Positions 21,103-22,358 of a DNA stretch of 22,358 bases are shown one piece after another. The notes under the pieces were generated by a model, which saw only the letters and a program-made list of their open reading frames with translations, was not told the DNA's origin and ran no database searches. A program made the position numbers and the translations under genes. The DNA comes from an uncultured Coriobacteriaceae bacterium (GTDB lineage Bacteria; Actinomycetota; Coriobacteriia; Coriobacteriales; Eggerthellaceae), in the NCBI GenBank assembly GCA_900539675.1, contig UQDJ01000028.1, positions 1 to 22,358 of the forward strand, in the 5' to 3' direction. Every line of letters starts with the position of its first letter. Within the stretch, counting starts at the first letter, position 1.

Positions 21103-22103
21103 AAAGGATAATCATTAGGTATTTTGCCAGCCGTCATCAGTGCTTTTACGAATGACATCGTTTGAATCAAAAGGGCACGACGGGCAAACATCGGACGATC
21201 TTCCCAGGGCCTACGATGCGCTGTGTGAGTTGACCAGTAAGCCAAATGAGCAGGATCATGATCGTCTGGATGTTCCAGACATACCTTATAAAAGGCGTTG
21301 AGTTGGCGCGAAAAATGGTCGAGTGTCTGCTGACAGCGACCAGATAAACTATCCCCTTCATTGCCATGGCCACACAACACCAAAGAAGCCTTAACAGTGC
21401 GCAAGCGCATCAGCGAATGCATCATGATACCAAGCTGATCGATGTCCTCTTCAATCATGACCGAGGTATATTGGTTATACAGTACCTGGTCACCAGCCAC
21501 AAACAGCTGGGCAGCTTCATCATATAAGCAAATCTGATGCATATCATGGCCCGGCACATGCATAACGCGCAAGTTATAGGGTCCCACACAGAACACGTGT
21601 CCTTCCTCTGGAACAACCAGCGGAACCTGTTTAGCGCATCCCAACGTCATCGGATACCAATACTTTGCCTCAAAAGTATCATCGATACCAAAAAACGCGC
21701 TTGTTCTACGCTCCATACTCCCAAACCCACGAGCTGCCATGATAGGAGCACCCTGTTTATCAATAGAATCAATGCCGCCATACACGGTCATAGTTGGTCG
21801 ATAGATACGCGTCAATCCAGCGCAGTGATCCCAGTGGAAATGGGTGATAAGTACATCCACGTCATCCCACGAAATATCAAGCGCGGCAAGTGCTTCGTCA
21901 AAGATAGCTTTCGTGGTGTAATGATTGGCGCCGGTATCAATAATGAGCGAACGACCATTATCGTGCACACCATCAGCTTTGAAGATATATGAATTGGTGG
22001 GACCAACAGCCTGCGGCATACACAGATCAACGCGATACAAATTGGGAGCAAGCTTGTCTAAACGTGGACGATCGCTAAAGCAGTAAGGCATGACATCAAA
22101 CAT
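21084..22103 (-). CDS. Metallo-beta-lactamase-fold hydrolase
   Basis: A 339-residue cytoplasmic metal hydrolase. It carries the full set of dinuclear-site residues: T-H88-F-H90-W-D92-H93 (HxHxDH), H182 or H186 in MHVPGHDMH, D205 in FVAGDQVLY, and H246 in LVLCGHGNEG. The first strands include LIIDTGAN, as usual in glyoxalase-II-like members. The C-terminal 90 residues form a helical extension (HFSRQLNAFYKVCLEHPDDHDPAHLAYWSTHTAHRRPWEDRP) as found in several broad MBL proteins acting on thioesters or lactones; the substrate is not predictable. AAGGTGG lies before the ATG. The gene is convergent with lysR, which it overlaps by 18 bp, and divergent from the AlkD-like gene. Confidence 0.88.
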   Translation of the reverse strand: MFDVMPYCFSDRPRLDKLAPNLYRVDLCMPQAVGPTNSYIFKADGVHDNGRSLIIDTGANHYTTKAIFDEALAALDISWDDVDVLITHFHWDHCAGLTRIYRPTMTVYGGIDSIDKQGAPIMAARGFGSMERRTSAFFGIDDTFEAKYWYPMTLGCAKQVPLVVPEEGHVFCVGPYNLRVMHVPGHDMHQICLYDEAAQLFVAGDQVLYNQYTSVMIEEDIDQLGIMMHSLMRLRTVKASLVLCGHGNEGDSLSGRCQQTLDHFSRQLNAFYKVCLEHPDDHDPAHLAYWSTHTAHRRPWEDRPMFARRALLIQTMSFVKALMTAGKIPNDYPLLYARW

Positions 22104-22184
22104 AGAAATCCACCTTTTAGTTATCAGGCGCCATAGTTTTCATTACCATAACTTAAAACAATACTCAGAAAAAGAGGAATGGCA

Positions 22185-22358
22185 ATGCCGAAGTTATCTC
22201 GACTACAGACAGATTTACATACTATCCAAGACCAACCTTGCACCGATGACTCCCCTCTTCCAGACAACGTTGATACGTGGGTTTACACAAAGCTCCTTGA
22301 GCAACAGGATCATACCTACCGCGAATTCCATTGTCGATTGATGCCCACGATCGACCCC
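22185..22358 (+). CDS. N-terminus of a DNA-alkylation-repeat (AlkD-like) protein (partial)
   Basis: A frame opens at ATG 22185 and stays open to the right edge (58 codons). It starts MPKLSRLQTDLHTIQ, has a short acidic stretch and then WVYTKLLEQQDHTYREFHCRLMPTIDP. The Y-R-E-F-x-x-x-L-x-P-T-x-x-P pattern is the opening of PF08713 proteins, where it is normally followed by IGVR-x-P. Such proteins are HEAT-like repeat DNA glycosylases removing alkylated purines (AlkD), although many bacterial homologs are uncharacterised. GAGG (22175-22178) precedes the start; an ATG two codons earlier directly abuts it and is less likely. It is divergent from the MBL gene, with 81 bp between the start codons. 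Confidence 0.65.
   Translation, partial: MPKLSRLQTDLHTIQDQPCTDDSPLPDNVDTWVYTKLLEQQDHTYREFHCRLMPTIDP

Noticed and set aside
21537..21992. 151-codon frame antisense to the MBL hydrolase
   Set aside because: The opposite strand carries the full set of metal-binding motifs; this frame is a shadow.
22090..22341. 83-codon frame at the right end
   Set aside because: It has no ribosome site and an unrecognisable product, whereas the frame from 22185 has a ribosome site and AlkD-like sequence to the window edge.

Overview
The window looks like ordinary chromosomal DNA of an anaerobic, Gram-positive, host-associated bacterium of moderate GC. My best guess is a coriobacterium of the Eggerthellales type. 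The guess rests on gene content: a CaiA-like acyl-CoA dehydrogenase, an OFA-type major-facilitator carrier, a CoA-disulfide reductase with a fused rhodanese domain, and many small metabolic and stress genes. I see no rRNA, tRNA, prophage, insertion sequence or CRISPR array. The organism call is inference.

Layout. 1-629: the 3' end of a membrane protein (probably a MATE exporter) and a HIT-family nucleotide hydrolase. 790-3021 (-): a PcrA/UvrD helicase. 3247-3972 (+): an acyl-ACP thioesterase. 4032-6391 (-): a DJ-1/PfpI protein followed by an OFA-family carrier, separated by a 434-bp spacer full of tandem repeats. 6788-8791 (+): a GntR (YtrA-type) regulator, an ABC ATPase and an ABC-2 permease, probably one operon. 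8885-13094 (+): a CorA-like transporter, a small rhodanese, a CoA-disulfide reductase/rhodanese fusion and an unknown membrane protein. 13331-14494 (+): a CaiA-like acyl-CoA dehydrogenase behind a promoter and a strongly structured 5' leader. 14755-18964: two glycosyltransferases (-) divergent from a YdjC/ChbG deacetylase (+), likely one glycan-modification unit. 19058-21101: a TDT-family transporter (-) divergent from a LysR regulator (+). 21084-22103 (-): a metallo-beta-lactamase-fold hydrolase that overlaps the end of lysR. 22185-22358 (+): the start of a DNA-alkylation-repeat (AlkD-like) protein, cut by the window edge.

Three things stand out. First, a roughly 110-nt leader in front of the acyl-CoA dehydrogenase folds by eye into a three-way junction whose closing stem begins at the predicted transcription start; it resembles an undescribed riboswitch or attenuator. 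Second, many of the spacers contain short tandem duplications (units of 9 to 46 bp, unrelated in sequence from spacer to spacer), often lying on or next to a stop codon. Third, the polyprenyl-phosphate glycosyltransferase, GT-C transferase and YdjC deacetylase reproduce the parts list of known systems that put a de-acetylated amino sugar on an envelope polymer. Terminator hairpins also lie inside the last codons of two genes.
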